DNA from: JABDII01 sp963815325
GTDB lineage: Bacteria > Gemmatimonadota > Gemmatimonadetes > Gemmatimonadales > GWC2-71-9
Length of the DNA stretch: 64,000 bases
Direction of reading: 5' to 3'
Assembly: GCA_963815325.1 (NCBI GenBank)
Contig: CAWFGG010000001.1
Coordinates: 372,001-436,000, forward strand
The position numbers were made by a program, and so were the translations under genes. Position 1 is the first letter of the stretch. Every line of letters begins with the position of its first letter. Under the pieces are notes generated by a model. That model was not told where the DNA came from and searched no databases. It saw nothing but the letters and a program-made list of their open reading frames with translations. This document shows positions 63,366-64,000 of this stretch, in pieces.

Positions 63366-64000
63366 GTGACGGAAGCCCGGGCCGCGACGACGGCAGCCGA
63401 GGGACGCGGGCATCTCGTCGCGACGCACCTGCTCGTTGCGATCTGTTGCGGTATCCTGACGGGGTTCGCCGAGCTCGCGATCATGTGGGTGCGTGAGACG
63501 GTGTTCGGCCGGATGGCGTTCGGGAGCCGGCACATGCTGTGGATGACACCCCTTACCTATGCCATGGTGTTCGCGTTTCTGGGCCTGGGTGTTGCTGCTG
63601 CGTCGCTGCTCGCTCCCCGCCTGGTGACCGTTCGTGTCGGCCTGTTCGGCTTTGTTGCCTTCGGCGTGTTCTGTTTGTTCCTCCCCTTTCCGCAGATCCA
63701 CCGTCTGGCCGCCCTCCTGCTCGCGCTGGGCGTCGCGGTGCAGGCGACGCGGGCGCTGACCGCCGTCGGGCGCCGACCAGCCGTGCTGGTACGCCGCGCC
63801 ACCCCCTGGCTCGCAGCCCTGGTACTCCTGGCCGCCGCCGGCAAGTTGGGATGGGAAGCGGTCCGCGAACGGCGGGCCTACGCCGATCTGCCCGCAGCCG
63901 ACCAGGCGGCGCCCAACGTGCTGCTCATCATCTGGGACACGGTGCGGGCGGCCAGCATGAGCCTCTATGGGCATCACCATGCGACGACTCCAACGCTCGA
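63366..64000 (+). CDS. Membrane sulfatase/phosphoethanolamine-transferase-like protein, 3' end cut off
   Basis: 211 codons are visible from GTG 63366. Four to five hydrophobic helices span about residues 18-150, then NVLLIIWDTVRAASMSLYGHH begins an alkaline-phosphatase-superfamily sulfatase domain (metal-binding Asp in WDTVRA). The catalytic Cys/Ser/Thr and the rest lie beyond the window, so sulfatase versus lipid phosphotransferase cannot be decided. It follows the permease stop by 7 nt. Confidence 0.8.
   Translation, partial: MTEARAATTAAEGRGHLVATHLLVAICCGILTGFAELAIMWVRETVFGRMAFGSRHMLWMTPLTYAMVFAFLGLGVAAASLLAPRLVTVRVGLFGFVAFGVFCLFLPFPQIHRLAALLLALGVAVQATRALTAVGRRPAVLVRRATPWLAALVLLAAAGKLGWEAVRERRAYADLPAADQAAPNVLLIIWDTVRAASMSLYGHHHATTPTL

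Overview
The window is GC-rich bacterial chromosome with tightly packed genes and many 1-4 nt stop/start overlaps. The content suggests a Gemmatimonadota or closely related soil bacterium: a GWxTD lipoprotein, a TPR-tailed Ser/Thr kinase, WD40-like TolB lipoproteins, paired M16 peptidases and a multihaem cytochrome fused to a b-type cytochrome. This placement rests on recalled gene content, not on a search.

Layout. 1-6.6 kb: a cut-off ABC exporter, a peroxiredoxin-like protein, a trans-3-hydroxyproline dehydratase-type racemase homologue, tRNA-Phe, a TolB-like lipoprotein, upp and a beta-CASP nuclease. 6.6-18.2 kb: a long plus-strand run with two M16 peptidases, a Nudix hydrolase, holA, a SPOR protein, mutS, a TonB-domain lipoprotein, a CBS-type PLP enzyme, ddl and a rhomboid. 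19.2-26.2 kb: the replication neighbourhood, with rpmH-rnpA-yidD-yidC-mnmE-CDGSH on the minus strand facing away from dnaA-dnaN. 26.3-27.9 kb: a lipoprotein, a small protein and rnpB. 28-34.3 kb: a redox/signalling cluster on the minus strand. From downstream to upstream it holds a nine-haem cytochrome c/b protein, a receiver with a C-terminal membrane segment, a pseudo-receiver, a sigma-54 activator and a histidine kinase whose sensor part carries c-haem motifs. 34.4-49.9 kb: kinases, an AraC regulator, pyrE, the GWxTD protein, polA without exonuclease motifs, secreted hydrolases, a DUF59 protein, rnd and an alpha/beta hydrolase. 50-54 kb: a ferredoxin, a patatin/outer-membrane-barrel protein, a TauE-type permease and an unusual peptide deformylase. 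54.2-60.2 kb: sufR-sufB-sufC-sufD-sufS-sufU for Fe-S cluster assembly. 60.2-64 kb: a bacilliredoxin, a small conserved protein, an ABC transporter pair and a cut-off sulfatase.

Two genome-wide patterns stand out. Recurrent promoters read roughly TTGAnn-N17/18-TAgCTT, and several have the -10 box only 4-7 nt before the start codon, which implies leaderless mRNAs. Four otherwise well-conserved genes are each broken by one extra base in a short homopolymer, which points to consensus sequence errors more than to real pseudogenes.

The best candidate for an undescribed system is the 28-34.3 kb cluster. There a c-haem-bearing sensor kinase and a sigma-54 activator sit upstream of a membrane-anchored receiver and a large electron-transfer protein.
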